In this document: positions 7,388 through 15,912 of the stretch, piece after piece
How positions within the stretch are numbered: position 1 is the stretch's first letter
How the letters are laid out: every line of letters starts with the position of its first letter
IMG/VR virus record: IMGVR_UViG_3300037840_000041
Coordinates: 1 to 64,000 of that record
Direction: 5' to 3' (one strand)
DNA length: 64,000 bases
Origin: a virus
Translations under genes and position numbers: made by a program
Notes under the pieces: generated by a model
What the model was told of the DNA's origin: nothing
The model's database searches: none
Seen by the model: the letters and a program-made list of their open reading frames with translations, nothing else

Positions 7388-8460
7388 CACGAATCCTCTT
7401 CTGCAGGAATGAGGTCGATATTTGTTTCGTAAGAAATCGTACAACGACACGCGGGATGAGTACCTGACGGCGGATCGTCAACTGGGCCGTCATCGGACTG
7501 GAAATCTTCACGGAGCCCAACTCCGTTAGGATTGTTTTCGACAATGGAGAGACAAAGTGGGCAGACCCTTTCGTCCATCGCGATTTGCCAGAAGCGGGTC
7601 ACCGCTTCAGCCGGCATCACACCACGATCAACCGCTTGCGTGTAGCCCTCTCGCAGCCCGGTGTTGCCGGCGCGCAATGATTCAGTGCGCGCGATCGTGT
7701 TGGCGCGGTAGTCGAGATAATTCTCCAGATACGCATCGACTGCCTTGTCCATGAATTCATCGGACAGGAAGTCGCCGCTGTCGATCGCGTCCTGTATGTC
7801 GGCATCGAGCGTCGTATCGCGAAGTGCCCTTTGCAGCGCATTCGAATCAAGCGACTCGAGGTCGCGGCGATAGTTGGCAACGGCCTGCGCCTGGTTGGGT
7901 GTCAGCGCGATCGTATCGCGGATGTTCTTGGCGATATCGTCAAAGCTGTCGCCTGCCCGAACTCCGTCCAGCACCACCGATGAGATCGTGGCCTTGGCCT
8001 GATCCGACAGATCGGTGATCAACCCATCGAGAATTTCGTGCAACCGCTTTTGCGTCTCCGGGTCGAAGCGGTCGAAGTTGAAACCGACATCGGTTGAGCC
8101 GGCGACATCCTTGCGGAATCCTGGCGGGCGATATCGCAGGCTCCGTCCCCTCAGTCTTGACCTGATCTCGCCCGCGCCATGCTCAGCTGCCTGCAGATGG
8201 AGATCGCCAAGATGGCCGATCGGCTCCTTGAGCACTTCTTTCCAATGAGCGAACGGGATGGCGTCAAATACCGCGCCCGCCTTCCCGCCCCTTTTCAGCT
8301 TTTCCGCGATCTCCTTTACCGGGACGATCAAGCCGAGATGCTTCAGCGCCAAATGAAACGACGCCTTGATCTTTTTCTCCTCACGCTCGGCAAGTGCTCT
8401 GATCGGATCGTCTTTGGCCTGCCAGCGCTCGACCGGCGTCAGCGCGCGGAGGCGCGCCAT
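7387..8460 (-). CDS. Minor head protein (SPP1 gp7 / Mu gpF family)
   Basis: 357 aa from ATG 8460. The C-terminus has the hallmark of this family: NTIARTESLRAGNTG, a Trp, DERVCPLC and PPSGTHPACRC, with Cys/His pairs that probably bind zinc. These proteins sit inside the head near the portal and help morphogenesis. It follows the portal gene after three small genes. The open frame extends to a TTG at 8565, but the extension overlaps a 38-codon gene and looks non-coding, so the inner ATG is preferred. Confidence 0.85.
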   Translation of the reverse strand: MARLRALTPVERWQAKDDPIRALAEREEKKIKASFHLALKHLGLIVPVKEIAEKLKRGGKAGAVFDAIPFAHWKEVLKEPIGHLGDLHLQAAEHGAGEIRSRLRGRSLRYRPPGFRKDVAGSTDVGFNFDRFDPETQKRLHEILDGLITDLSDQAKATISSVVLDGVRAGDSFDDIAKNIRDTIALTPNQAQAVANYRRDLESLDSNALQRALRDTTLDADIQDAIDSGDFLSDEFMDKAVDAYLENYLDYRANTIARTESLRAGNTGLREGYTQAVDRGVMPAEAVTRFWQIAMDERVCPLCLSIVENNPNGVGLREDFQSDDGPVDDPPSGTHPACRCTISYETNIDLIPAEEDS

Positions 8461-8461
8461 T

Positions 8462-8578
8462 TCAAGAGCCGCCCAAGCTAGCGAATACCGGCATGTCGCT
8501 GATGTACCAACGGAGGGCCCACGCCGAGGCGCTGCTGAACAGAAAAAACAGCGCCACAGCAGCAATCCTTTCCTGCAT
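8462..8578 (-). CDS. Short hydrophobic peptide
   Basis: 38 aa (starts MQERIAAVALFFLFSS). The ATG lies one base after the stop of the upstream gene and the TGA is one base before the minor head ATG, so translation is likely coupled at both ends. The sequence looks like a signal peptide or one membrane helix followed by about 18 residues. No family recognised; its existence rests on fit and coupling only. Confidence 0.4.
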   Translation of the reverse strand: MQERIAAVALFFLFSSASAWALRWYISDMPVFASLGGS

Positions 8579-8579
8579 C

Positions 8580-8879
8580 TCAGGCTTTGGCGGCCAATGA
8601 AGCCGACACGTTGATGCTGACCGCCGTCAGAAGCAGATCAGTCACAACAGCCGAACCGTAGTCCCCGCTCCAGCTCACCGAGCCACTGACGGACACGTAG
8701 AAATCTTTGCCGCCCGCATCGTCTGGCAGCACGCCGAGAAACGCTTCGACTGCTGTCTCCGCCTGCTTGCGATCGGCAGCGTGGATCGGCTGGCTGGCCA
8801 CCACGTCGTTGAGCTGGGCAGCGACGGCCGCCATAGCTGCATCTTTCGTGGCCCCGCGCGCGCTGAATGAGTACGACAT
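8580..8879 (-). CDS. Small conserved-type phage protein between portal and minor head genes
   Basis: 99 aa from ATG 8879, preceded by TGGAGA at good spacing; an upstream extension to 8963 overlaps the next gene and is Arg-rich shadow. It has an Ala-rich helix and a C-terminal beta stretch (YVSVSGSVSW, then VVTDLLLTAVSINVSAS). Function unknown; it may be a minor virion or head-assembly protein by position. Confidence 0.6.
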   Translation of the reverse strand: MSYSFSARGATKDAAMAAVAAQLNDVVASQPIHAADRKQAETAVEAFLGVLPDDAGGKDFYVSVSGSVSWSGDYGSAVVTDLLLTAVSINVSASLAAKA

Positions 8880-8922
8880 CAATTGTCTCCAAGGTTGCCG
8901 CCAGCGGACATGCCGACGGAAA

Positions 8923-9249
8923 TCAGTAGAACGCTCCCGGCCGGGCGATCTCCGGCTCGTCATTGTTGTTCACATCGACGCAGCGCCCACCGCGAATATA
9001 GCCATGCCAGCATCCGCCGCAGTTGATCGAGGGCGCGAACGATGGTGCGGCCCGGTTATGATCCCAATCCCATTGAGCAACGCCGCCGTTCTTTCCTCGC
9101 GGGTCCCGCTTCAGGTTGGTCTTGCCGGCGATCACGATGCCTTCGCAACGTCGATTGTGCTTCGGACAGTTGAAGCTGAAGGTCTGCTCAGCGCCGGCCG
9201 CCGCCGGATCGCCTTCGATTGTTGCAAAGCGAACCTTCGCATCACTCAT
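8923..9249 (-). CDS. DUF6527-like phage protein
   Basis: 108 aa. It contains FNCPKHNRRCEG and INCGGCWHGYIRGGRC, the Cys/His and WHGYIR signature of a small family common in phages near portal genes. The Cys and His residues suggest metal binding. It overlaps the portal stop (ATGA). Function of the family is not known to me; the family number is from memory. Confidence 0.7.
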   Translation of the reverse strand: MSDAKVRFATIEGDPAAAGAEQTFSFNCPKHNRRCEGIVIAGKTNLKRDPRGKNGGVAQWDWDHNRAAPSFAPSINCGGCWHGYIRGGRCVDVNNNDEPEIARPGAFY

Positions 9250-10937
9250 GGCCGTACCCGCCGGCGCTTCTTGCCATAGCTCGTCGCCGAGCCACCCATG
9301 TGCATGATCCGCCGCGCGATCGACGCGGCAATGCGCTTCTGAAGATCGGTCGTCGGCGCCGTCTTATTCTCGTTGGTCGCCGGGAATTCCGGAGTTGCGA
9401 CCTGGCCGATAGATTCGGCTTCAGCCGCAGCTCGGCTGGCGTCCATCACCAAACCGAAGTCATCGTCTTCAGAGATGTCGGGCATGCCGGCGGCGTCCGA
9501 AAGATATTCCTGCAGCGTCTCGTTCGGGAACAGCGGCATCCCCGCTTGGCTGAGCCGCAAGATGAAGTTGGACAGCACGTCGAGATCTTGCCGCTGCGGC
9601 ATGTCCGGGTGAATCGTCGGGTTGCCCTCCGGGTCCAGGCCGTTCAAATCGGACAGCCGAGGGATGCCGTATCGATTCATCACGTCGGCATTCGAATTGA
9701 GAAAGCCCTCCATCGCCTGAAAGAACATGTCGACCTTGGACGTCGCCAAAGATTGCGTGCCGCGGCTTTGGTGGCCCAGCTGAATGAAGTCAGCCAAGAC
9801 GCTCGACATCATGTTGATGTTGTAGCGGGTGATCGCCTTGTCGGAGTCGACGGCCTGTCCGCGACCGCCCTTCGGCACTGTCAACTCAAACCGATATTGT
9901 GCAGCGCCCCCGCCGGCTGATCCTGACGAGCCTTCCCAAATATCGGACGGCAACAGCAAGCCCATCTGTTCGTCGATGCGCACGTTGGTGACGATGTTCT
10001 TCCACGTCTGGACCTGCATCGCCGCGTTGGCGTCGGCGCCGGACGCGGCGCGGTCCATCAGTTCTTTCGGCAAGTAGACCGTGGGGATGCCGCCCATGCG
10101 CTCGAACAGGATGGCCTCAAGTTCTTCCATCCTATTTGCGAGATAATAGCTGCGATAAGCACCTCTGAGAATTGATTTTCCTTCCGGTGAATTCTTGTGC
10201 GAACTGGGCCGGAACAATAGCATTTTTTCTATCGGCAGATCGATGATCGGCCCGGTCCAAGGCTGTTGCGTCATCCCCTGAATTTCGCCGTTCGGCCCAA
10301 AGAACCACTTCAGGATCGTCTCTTGCCCGCGCAATGGAAGGCGGCGCCAACGGATCAGCCCGTCGTCGAACTGGCTCCTTGGTAATTCCATTCCAGTCTG
10401 CTGGTCAACGCCAGGCTGACGACCGAGTGATCTCTTGTAGACGATCTCATGCGGTGCATAGCCATAGCTCAGCATCGACAATTGTTCGGTGACGAAGTCT
10501 GACCAGGTGTGGCTGCAATCGTCCATGCAGCCCTCGATAAATTCCGCCTGATAAGCGCCCTTCGGCGAATCGTCCGCAGGCTCGACGCGCCAATCTACCT
10601 TGCGCATCGCCGAATTGATTGCGAACAAGATCGCGCTGATCGTCGCATTATTGTCCTGCATCTCCCGATAGACGCGCGCCGATTGGCGGCCCATCAGCTG
10701 CGGCAGGAATTCCTCTCGCACCCAGCCCGAGAACTGGCGAAGGCCCGAGCTGCCGATATCCTTGAACAACATTCCGTTGTTGAACGTCGGCGCCACACCG
10801 AATCCGCCGCCATAGTTCGGGTTGGCGACGGACCGCGCCGTCGACATCGGCGGCTGCGGGAATATTTGCGACGGCGACCGCACCATCGGCACGCCAGCTT
10901 TTTCAAAGCTGGTTTCGATCGTCATCCGGTAGCTCAT
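9246..10937 (-). CDS. Portal protein (DUF935 / Mu gp29-like)
   Basis: 563 aa. Typical portal features: MQDNNATISAILFAINSAMR near residue 95 (the entry helix), EFIEGCMDD, a WRRLPLRGQETILKWFFG block, and KNSPEGKSILRGAYRSYYLANR with a long helix after it, then IQLGHQSRGTQSLA. It forms the dodecameric ring for DNA entry and exit. It overlaps terL upstream (ATGA), the usual order terS, terL, portal. The C-terminal 100 residues are acidic then basic and probably form the crown. Confidence 0.88.
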   Translation of the reverse strand: MSYRMTIETSFEKAGVPMVRSPSQIFPQPPMSTARSVANPNYGGGFGVAPTFNNGMLFKDIGSSGLRQFSGWVREEFLPQLMGRQSARVYREMQDNNATISAILFAINSAMRKVDWRVEPADDSPKGAYQAEFIEGCMDDCSHTWSDFVTEQLSMLSYGYAPHEIVYKRSLGRQPGVDQQTGMELPRSQFDDGLIRWRRLPLRGQETILKWFFGPNGEIQGMTQQPWTGPIIDLPIEKMLLFRPSSHKNSPEGKSILRGAYRSYYLANRMEELEAILFERMGGIPTVYLPKELMDRAASGADANAAMQVQTWKNIVTNVRIDEQMGLLLPSDIWEGSSGSAGGGAAQYRFELTVPKGGRGQAVDSDKAITRYNINMMSSVLADFIQLGHQSRGTQSLATSKVDMFFQAMEGFLNSNADVMNRYGIPRLSDLNGLDPEGNPTIHPDMPQRQDLDVLSNFILRLSQAGMPLFPNETLQEYLSDAAGMPDISEDDDFGLVMDASRAAAEAESIGQVATPEFPATNENKTAPTTDLQKRIAASIARRIMHMGGSATSYGKKRRRVRP

Positions 10938-12517
10938 CCGACCACTCCCGGCAGGTTAGACGGATGACTGCTGACGATCGCCCCGGAAAGAACCGCCTCG
11001 GTGCCAGACCTGCCGAATGCATAGATCGTCCCGTCGCCCTTATCGGGCGAGCGGTGGATGCGCTTTTTCATATCTTCTTTTTCTTCGGCCGCGATCCCCG
11101 ATGACTTCAGGCTGTACCGATAGGCGCACAAATCAGCCTTGAGCTCCGGATCGGGCGGCAACGCGACATCCTCGCCGCTGTTCGGATCAAGAGCCTCGCG
11201 CAATCCCCAAATCCACTCCGAGCGCTTGTTGTGGAAGCGCAGCTTCGTGTTCTTCGCCAACTTGAAGCTCTTGTTGCTGCCGTTCATCGGCCGCACTACG
11301 AAGCCCAGCAGCACGCCCATGTCGACCGGTGACGACCCGATGCCGATCGAATCGATGTGCAGCGGCGCCGACTCACCCGGCTCCATTGCTGAGATCACGT
11401 CGCGGATCGTCGCCAGGCCGTCCGGCGTCAGCTTGCCAGGCCTCGTCAGGATCGGCGCCACCCAATTCGAGTAACGCTTGACGATCGTGCTCTTGTCTTT
11501 TCCCCCTCGAGCGGGGTCGACGCCGATCTGCGTCAGCGGTCCGCGCGATTGCTTGTCGAGTGGTTTCCAGCGTGCCTGCGCTGCGATGATCCACGCCGAG
11601 GGGATCATCTGCCAAGGATGGTCGATCTGCGACAGTCCGAACTTGCCTTTCAGCATCAGCGAGCGCAGCGGCTCCGGCAACGCCTGCAGCGTCTTCTTAT
11701 AGCCCGTGGCCATATAGACCGGGTTATCCTCGACAAACGACGGAATGAATGTCCGCGACCGCGGCTCGATCAACTCCTGTTCTTCGCCGTCTTTCGGAAT
11801 CGCCGGCCACCAGAACGGCAATCCGTTCTTTACCTCACGCTCGACGCCGTCGAGCATCGCGAACCACCGCAGTTCGCCTGGCTTGGCTCTCGCGCGCGGA
11901 TAGGACTCATCCAACCACGGCCCGAAATATCGATTGACCCAGTCTCCCTCGGCATCGGTCGGCGGGTTGAACCCGGTGACGACCCGGCAGCGCTGGCCTT
12001 CGCGCGACGTTCTGTTCCAGGCTTTCAGCGTCCTGAATTGTAGTTCGCTAAAATGAGGTAGTTCGTCAAAAGCCTTAAGATCATGCGGCTGACCTTGGTA
12101 CTTTTTGACATCGTCTTCTGTCTCAACACCGCCAAATTGAATGACCCGTCCATCGTCCATCCGCCAGCGGTGCTTCGTCGAATTGAACTTGCCGTGCCCG
12201 GTGAACAATTCGCGCGCACGGTCTTCGATACCTTCCAACTGTGCTAGTTCGCGGCGGAAGATGATCGACTTGTGGTGCGCGGTGTGAGCGAGCCCGAGTT
12301 CTAAATCGGTTTTCCCGCCGCCAGCCGCTCCACCGAATCCGAGATCGTCAGCCTCGCTGTTATAGCCCGCTTCTTGCGGGCTCCCCTCGAACGGCTCCCA
12401 TGGCACGTCTGCTCTCAATAGGGCGTCAAGCTCAGCACGCTCTCGCGGCGATAGATATTCGACAAGCTCTATGGTCTGTCGGCCACTCCAATCGCCAGAT
12501 TGCTCAAGCTCACTCAA
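10934..12517 (-). CDS. terL: Terminase large subunit
   Basis: 527 aa. Walker A GGAAGGGKT at residues 62-70, Walker B AFDE at 149-152, a C-motif-like GFN at about 182, and RNase H-type nuclease ligands: D334 in IGVDPARGGKDKST and D389 in HIDSIGIGSS. It pumps DNA into the prohead and cuts it. It overlaps terS and the portal gene by four bases each. The length is normal for the family. No cos or pac site could be identified from sequence alone. Confidence 0.93.
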   Translation of the reverse strand: MSELEQSGDWSGRQTIELVEYLSPRERAELDALLRADVPWEPFEGSPQEAGYNSEADDLGFGGAAGGGKTDLELGLAHTAHHKSIIFRRELAQLEGIEDRARELFTGHGKFNSTKHRWRMDDGRVIQFGGVETEDDVKKYQGQPHDLKAFDELPHFSELQFRTLKAWNRTSREGQRCRVVTGFNPPTDAEGDWVNRYFGPWLDESYPRARAKPGELRWFAMLDGVEREVKNGLPFWWPAIPKDGEEQELIEPRSRTFIPSFVEDNPVYMATGYKKTLQALPEPLRSLMLKGKFGLSQIDHPWQMIPSAWIIAAQARWKPLDKQSRGPLTQIGVDPARGGKDKSTIVKRYSNWVAPILTRPGKLTPDGLATIRDVISAMEPGESAPLHIDSIGIGSSPVDMGVLLGFVVRPMNGSNKSFKLAKNTKLRFHNKRSEWIWGLREALDPNSGEDVALPPDPELKADLCAYRYSLKSSGIAAEEKEDMKKRIHRSPDKGDGTIYAFGRSGTEAVLSGAIVSSHPSNLPGVVG

Positions 12518-13068
12518 TTGAGTTTTCTGTTTTCGATTGCTGGCTTCGGCGGGATGGTAACTGCCTTTTTCTTTTTCGACTCGGCGGTCTTCAGCAGCGC
12601 GACGATTCTGGACGTTCGTTCCGCTTGCGTGAGCCCGACAGTATTGAACTCGTTTCCATCATCAGGGCGCCGATCCTCTAAATCCAGACTGACACGTTCC
12701 TGAAGACCGAGTCTCGTCTTCAGGAAGAAAATCAGCATCGCGACGTTCGGTAGCACTTCGGCTTTAGCAAGTTGACCGGCCATCGTTAGATGGCTTTTCG
12801 GGTAGTATTCGGCCGGTCCGCCGAGCGCCACGCGCGCCGCAGTCTGCCCAAGCATCGCCTGGAATTTTGCGTCCCCGATCTGAAGCTCGGCCGTGTAGTG
12901 CTTGCGTAGCGTCATTTTCGACCCGAGGCCGATCAGCGCTGCAATTGATTTTTGCGGGACGCCATACGAGGACAGCGACTCGACGCGCGCGCGGCTTTCA
13001 GCCGTCGGGATATGAGGATCGCCACGGCGATCGATGTCGTCGTCCGGCGTTTCCGTTTCATTAACCAT
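12514..13068 (-). CDS. terS: Terminase small subunit
   Basis: 184 aa from ATG 13068 with GGAG nine bases ahead; longer versions starting at 13218 are not supported. Residues about 20-50 form an HTH (ARVESLSSYGVPQKSIAALI), followed by a helical oligomerisation segment and a Lys-rich end. It recognises phage DNA for packaging. An 11-bp inverted repeat lies directly upstream of its ribosome site. Confidence 0.8.
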   Translation of the reverse strand: MVNETETPDDDIDRRGDPHIPTAESRARVESLSSYGVPQKSIAALIGLGSKMTLRKHYTAELQIGDAKFQAMLGQTAARVALGGPAEYYPKSHLTMAGQLAKAEVLPNVAMLIFFLKTRLGLQERVSLDLEDRRPDDGNEFNTVGLTQAERTSRIVALLKTAESKKKKAVTIPPKPAIENRKLN

Positions 13069-13082
13069 TCTCGGGTACTCCA

Positions 13083-13127
13083 ATGTCGATTTTCTAGACC
13101 AAACTAGATGGGAGCAAAAATCGACAT
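13083..13127. repeat. 11-bp inverted repeat next to terS start
   Basis: ATGTCGATTTT at 13083-13093 is exactly inverted as AAAATCGACAT at 13117-13127, with CTAG repeated inside the 23-nt spacer. It sits three bases beyond the terS ribosome-binding GGAG. Candidate operator, RNA hairpin controlling terS, or packaging site. Confidence 0.65.
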
Positions 13128-13368
13128 GCCGAATCGTTGTCACTGCGGCGCCCGGGCGCTGATCTGCGGATGCTGCCTGGCGGGCTGTACTTGCCCGGAA
13201 CATGGAACAAACCGGCAACTAAAGCCTGATTTGATGCCGATTTATCCACAAATTGCTTTGGAGCGCTCTTGCGGAAAGCGGCAGGCTGAGCCATTCTATT
13301 TTGGCTTTAGTAGCCCGCTTTGCTGCGGACAGCCATCGCCGGTTCGGCGATTGCCTTGGAGACGATGA
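13126..13368 (+). CDS. Possible Cys-rich rightward ORF (doubtful)
   Basis: 80 codons from ATG 13126. The first 25 residues are unusual for a shadow frame: six Cys in CHCG, CGCC and CTCPEH arrangements like a zinc knuckle. GGGAG lies 11 bases upstream. Against it: it is on the opposite strand to all neighbours and the second half looks random. Listed because the region has no other gene. Confidence 0.2.
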   Translation: MPNRCHCGARALICGCCLAGCTCPEHGTNRQLKPDLMPIYPQIALERSCGKRQAEPFYFGFSSPLCCGQPSPVRRLPWRR

Positions 13369-13369
13369 C

Positions 13370-13948
13370 TCACAGATTGTGATCGATGCCGCTCTTGGCG
13401 AGCGCCTTCTTGACGATGGCGCGCGCTTCGGCTGCGCGCGCTGCAGGCACCGTCAGAAATATCGTGGTCTTGCTCTTGGGCGCTTGCGGCTCATTCGAAG
13501 TGGCTGGCGCTGTCGTCACAAAATCCGATATCGAGAAGCCGGTCAGATCAAGATTGTAGTCGAGCTTCTTCAGCTCGCCCAATTCAAGCGCCAGTAGATC
13601 GTCGTCCCACTCTGACAGTTCGCTCGATCTGTTGTCCGAAATTACGATGGCGCGCTTCTGCGCATCCGTGAGCCCGCGCAACACAACAACAGGCAACTCC
13701 GCAAAGCCCAACTCGCATGCTGCCAGCGTGGCTCCGTGGCCCGCCAGGATCGTGTCGAACTCGTCGATCAATAGCGGCTTGGTAAAACCGAACTCGCCGA
13801 TCATCGCCACGAGCGCGCGAATCTGTTCCTCAGAGTGAACCTTGGGATTTTGCGGATACGGCTTTAGGTCTGTGACCTTGCGTCTTTCAGTCTTATCGGC
13901 CGGGAACGCCAACCGCGCTGCAGGCGCCGCGACTTGAGATTGTGCCAT
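13370..13948 (-). CDS. ParB/Spo0J-type N-domain protein
   Basis: 192 aa. Residues 25-100 carry the ParB N-domain order: VTDLKPYPQNPKVHSEEQI, a GFTKPLLIDE strand, ILAGHGATLAACELG, then VVLRGLTDAQKRAIVISDN. It lacks the HTH of true ParB. In phages such proteins often lie next to the terminase, sometimes fused to methylases. It overlaps the gene upstream by 85 nt. Role unknown; DNA- or nucleotide-related by family (ParB N-domains can bind CTP). Confidence 0.75.
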   Translation of the reverse strand: MAQSQVAAPAARLAFPADKTERRKVTDLKPYPQNPKVHSEEQIRALVAMIGEFGFTKPLLIDEFDTILAGHGATLAACELGFAELPVVVLRGLTDAQKRAIVISDNRSSELSEWDDDLLALELGELKKLDYNLDLTGFSISDFVTTAPATSNEPQAPKSKTTIFLTVPAARAAEARAIVKKALAKSGIDHNL

Positions 13949-14238
13949 TCGATAGGTTTCCCCATGCGCTCGGTAACGACGCTGTCGATGTACGCCGCGA
14001 ACTCGGCGTCGATCGCCGGGTCTTCGAAGTTACACTCGCGCCGGCCGAAGCGACTCCCGTTGAACCGCCTGTCGAAGTCGGACTTGAAGCGCTGCTTGAA
14101 GACCTTGATGTCCGGAGAGCGAGGGCAGGCATTCAGCGCGGCGCGCGCCATCGGTCCCAGGGTATCGAAGACCCGCATCTGCGAGTTGCTTTCCTCGGCA
14201 ACGCTGGAAAACTCGATCTTGATACCAAGGCCGATCAT
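13864..14238 (-). CDS. Hypothetical protein
   Basis: 124 aa; no family recognised. It is alpha-helical by composition, with a conserved-looking centre (KVFKQRFKSDFDRRFNG, FAAYIDSVVTERMG). The start overlaps the upstream stop and the 3' part overlaps the ParB-like gene by 85 nt, which is long for this genome; one of the two starts may be annotated too early. Confidence 0.5.
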   Translation of the reverse strand: MIGLGIKIEFSSVAEESNSQMRVFDTLGPMARAALNACPRSPDIKVFKQRFKSDFDRRFNGSRFGRRECNFEDPAIDAEFAAYIDSVVTERMGKPIEWHNLKSRRLQRGWRSRPIRLKDARSQT

Positions 14239-14579
14239 CAGCCGACCGGCAGTTGATCTTCTCGCAATGAGAATTCCACCTGCAGCGTGTGCTTGAGGAA
14301 GTCCTCGATCTGTACATCGCTCGTGAGACGCATCGACTGCACATGGGTGCCGCCGGCATCGATATCGTCAGCCAAGCGCCGAAGCGCCGCCGTCATTCTA
14401 GCGCGGGTTACCTCTGCGCTGCGGCCACCGCCGACATGCTGACCAGCTACGCCGAACGAATAGGCCTTGTCTGGACCATAGGCATTTGCCTTGGCGCTGA
14501 AATCTTCCGGCACAACGGCTACTGTCGCGCCAAGCCCGAGCATCGAAAGCGCCGTGCGGCGTGAAAGCGGATCAGTCAT
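14238..14579 (-). CDS. Protein with Tat-like leader, unknown
   Basis: 113 aa from ATG 14579, preceded by AAAGGAG at nine bases; a TTG at 14600 is less likely. The N-terminus reads PLSRRTALSMLGLGATVAVV followed by a possible AKA cleavage site: twin arginine plus a mild hydrophobic core, as in Tat signals. The remaining 85 residues contain helices and a C-terminal strand (HTLQVEFSL). If exported it would reach the periplasm folded. No enzyme motif seen. Confidence 0.55.
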   Translation of the reverse strand: MTDPLSRRTALSMLGLGATVAVVPEDFSAKANAYGPDKAYSFGVAGQHVGGGRSAEVTRARMTAALRRLADDIDAGGTHVQSMRLTSDVQIEDFLKHTLQVEFSLREDQLPVG

Positions 14580-14596
14580 CAGGGGCAACTCCTTTT

Positions 14597-14920
14597 TCAA
14601 TCCTCGGCGTCGATCGCCTCAGCGTCTTGGACTTCGCCGCGCATCAGGGGCAGCGTTGACGCTGACGCGCTCGGCTTTGTGACGACGTTAGGATGGCCCG
14701 GCAAATACCATAGCCTCTGGCATGCGTCAGAGAAAACATAGTTCGCATTGTAGCCTCGCGGCTCCTGGTGCCGGCGACGCGATCTATTGCCGTCCCGTGT
14801 CCATTCGTGCGGCCAGTCCGTCATGAAGCCCGCGTCGATCAGCACCGCGATCACCACGGGATATTGTGCGAACGCCTCAACGTCGCTGCGATGGACCGGA
14901 TAGCTTTTCTTTTTGAACAC
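14597..14920 (-). CDS. Hypothetical protein
   Basis: 107 aa from GTG 14920, chosen because TTAGGAACG precedes it at ideal spacing; the TTG at 14971 has no ribosome site. The sequence has a helical N-terminus (YPVHRSDVEAFAQYPVVI) and an aromatic centre, with an acidic end. No family recognised. It is separated by 17 nt from the Tat-like gene. Confidence 0.5.
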   Translation of the reverse strand: MFKKKSYPVHRSDVEAFAQYPVVIAVLIDAGFMTDWPHEWTRDGNRSRRRHQEPRGYNANYVFSDACQRLWYLPGHPNVVTKPSASASTLPLMRGEVQDAEAIDAED

Positions 14921-15019
14921 GGCCGTTCCTAATAAAAGGGGTGGCGGCCCATTCGCGGCGCCGCCTGCCAAGGGCCGAATCAGCCGCGCAATTTAAAGCG
15001 GCGTTGCGCGCTGACCAGC

Positions 15020-15241
15020 CTAACCCTTCGGCTTCTTGCCGATCACCAGAACCTCGTAAGGTGCGTTCTTCGCGATGATGTGCGCCTTCAGCCTGCCGCT
15101 GGTCGCGCCGTTGATCGCATCCATCAGCTCGGGCGACGATGTCCCGATGCCGATCGTATCGTCGATAAACGGCGCTTCGAGCTTCGTCTCCCAATGCGCG
15201 GTCTCGAAAGCGTTGTCGAAGTCAAACTTAATCCCGCACAT
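15020..15241 (-). CDS. Small hypothetical protein
   Basis: 73 aa from ATG 15241 (MCGIKFDFDNAFETAHWE). It has a short alternating pattern ending with YEVLVIGKKPKG, like a small alpha/beta fold. Upstream extension to 15304 overlaps the next gene stop region and is unlikely. Not recognised. Confidence 0.5.
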   Translation of the reverse strand: MCGIKFDFDNAFETAHWETKLEAPFIDDTIGIGTSSPELMDAINGATSGRLKAHIIAKNAPYEVLVIGKKPKG

Positions 15242-15312
15242 GGTCTCACCCGGGTATTTTCGAGATGATGGCTGGGTCGCTTGTACTTCGCTCGCCAGCG
15301 CCACCCCAATTC

Positions 15313-15858
15313 TCAGCCGACCGGCTCGTTCTGCGGCCGCACGTCGAGCGATTCATAGACCGTGCCGTCAGCTCGCTTCCAGCTCACGAAGCGCCTGCCC
15401 TCCCGGGTGGTTTCGCTGCCGGGGACGATCACATCCGGCTTATCATCGTGGAACATTTTCTGGTCGAGCATCGTATGGTCGCGCTCCAAAAAGGAGGCCT
15501 TCGCGCTCGGATCAAGCGTCGCCGATGCGACCACGACGCCCGGCATCCTGCGGATCAGATCAGCGATCTGTACCAAGATCGCGCGCTCGGGCGAGGCATC
15601 GCCGACCATCGTCCCGGGATCGCCGGGCATGCGCGGCGTGGTGCCGGCCTCGAGTCGCGTCACGCCCACCGGGCCGATGACCGTCGAGACCATCGCGTCG
15701 TGGTGATCTTCGAGATCTTTCATCAGCGCGGCCTTCGACTCCTGGCCGGTGACCTGGCCGAGGCGATCCCGGATGGACTTCAGGAACAGGTCAACGCGGT
15801 CGCCCACGTTGGGCAGCGTCTTCGCGTGCTGTGCGGCGTCGTCAAATTGAATTGGCAT
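15313..15858 (-). CDS. Hypothetical protein
   Basis: 181 aa. The first 60 residues are helical (VGDRVDLFLKSIRDRLGQVTG), followed by a central loop rich in P, G and T and a C-terminal strand segment (RRFVSWKRADGTVYESL). No family recognised. It is part of the run of small genes ahead of the head module. Confidence 0.55.
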   Translation of the reverse strand: MPIQFDDAAQHAKTLPNVGDRVDLFLKSIRDRLGQVTGQESKAALMKDLEDHHDAMVSTVIGPVGVTRLEAGTTPRMPGDPGTMVGDASPERAILVQIADLIRRMPGVVVASATLDPSAKASFLERDHTMLDQKMFHDDKPDVIVPGSETTREGRRFVSWKRADGTVYESLDVRPQNEPVG

Positions 15859-15912
15859 TGTGTGGCACTCCGTCTTGGGATGGCCGGAAATTCGACGCGT
15901 CAGGCCTTCGCG

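Larger units (their letters stand above)
13069..13369. promoter_or_regulatory. Leader region ahead of terS
   Basis: About 300 bp between the ParB-like gene and terS. It holds an 11-bp inverted repeat (13083-13093 with 13117-13127) enclosing two CTAG words. No convincing leftward gene fits here. A Cys-rich rightward frame is listed separately with low confidence. A late promoter or the terminase recognition site could lie here; neither is proven by sequence. Confidence 0.4.

Noticed and set aside
13094-13294. 66-codon leftward frame ahead of terS
   Set aside because: No ribosome site, no domain, and it covers the inverted repeat next to terS.
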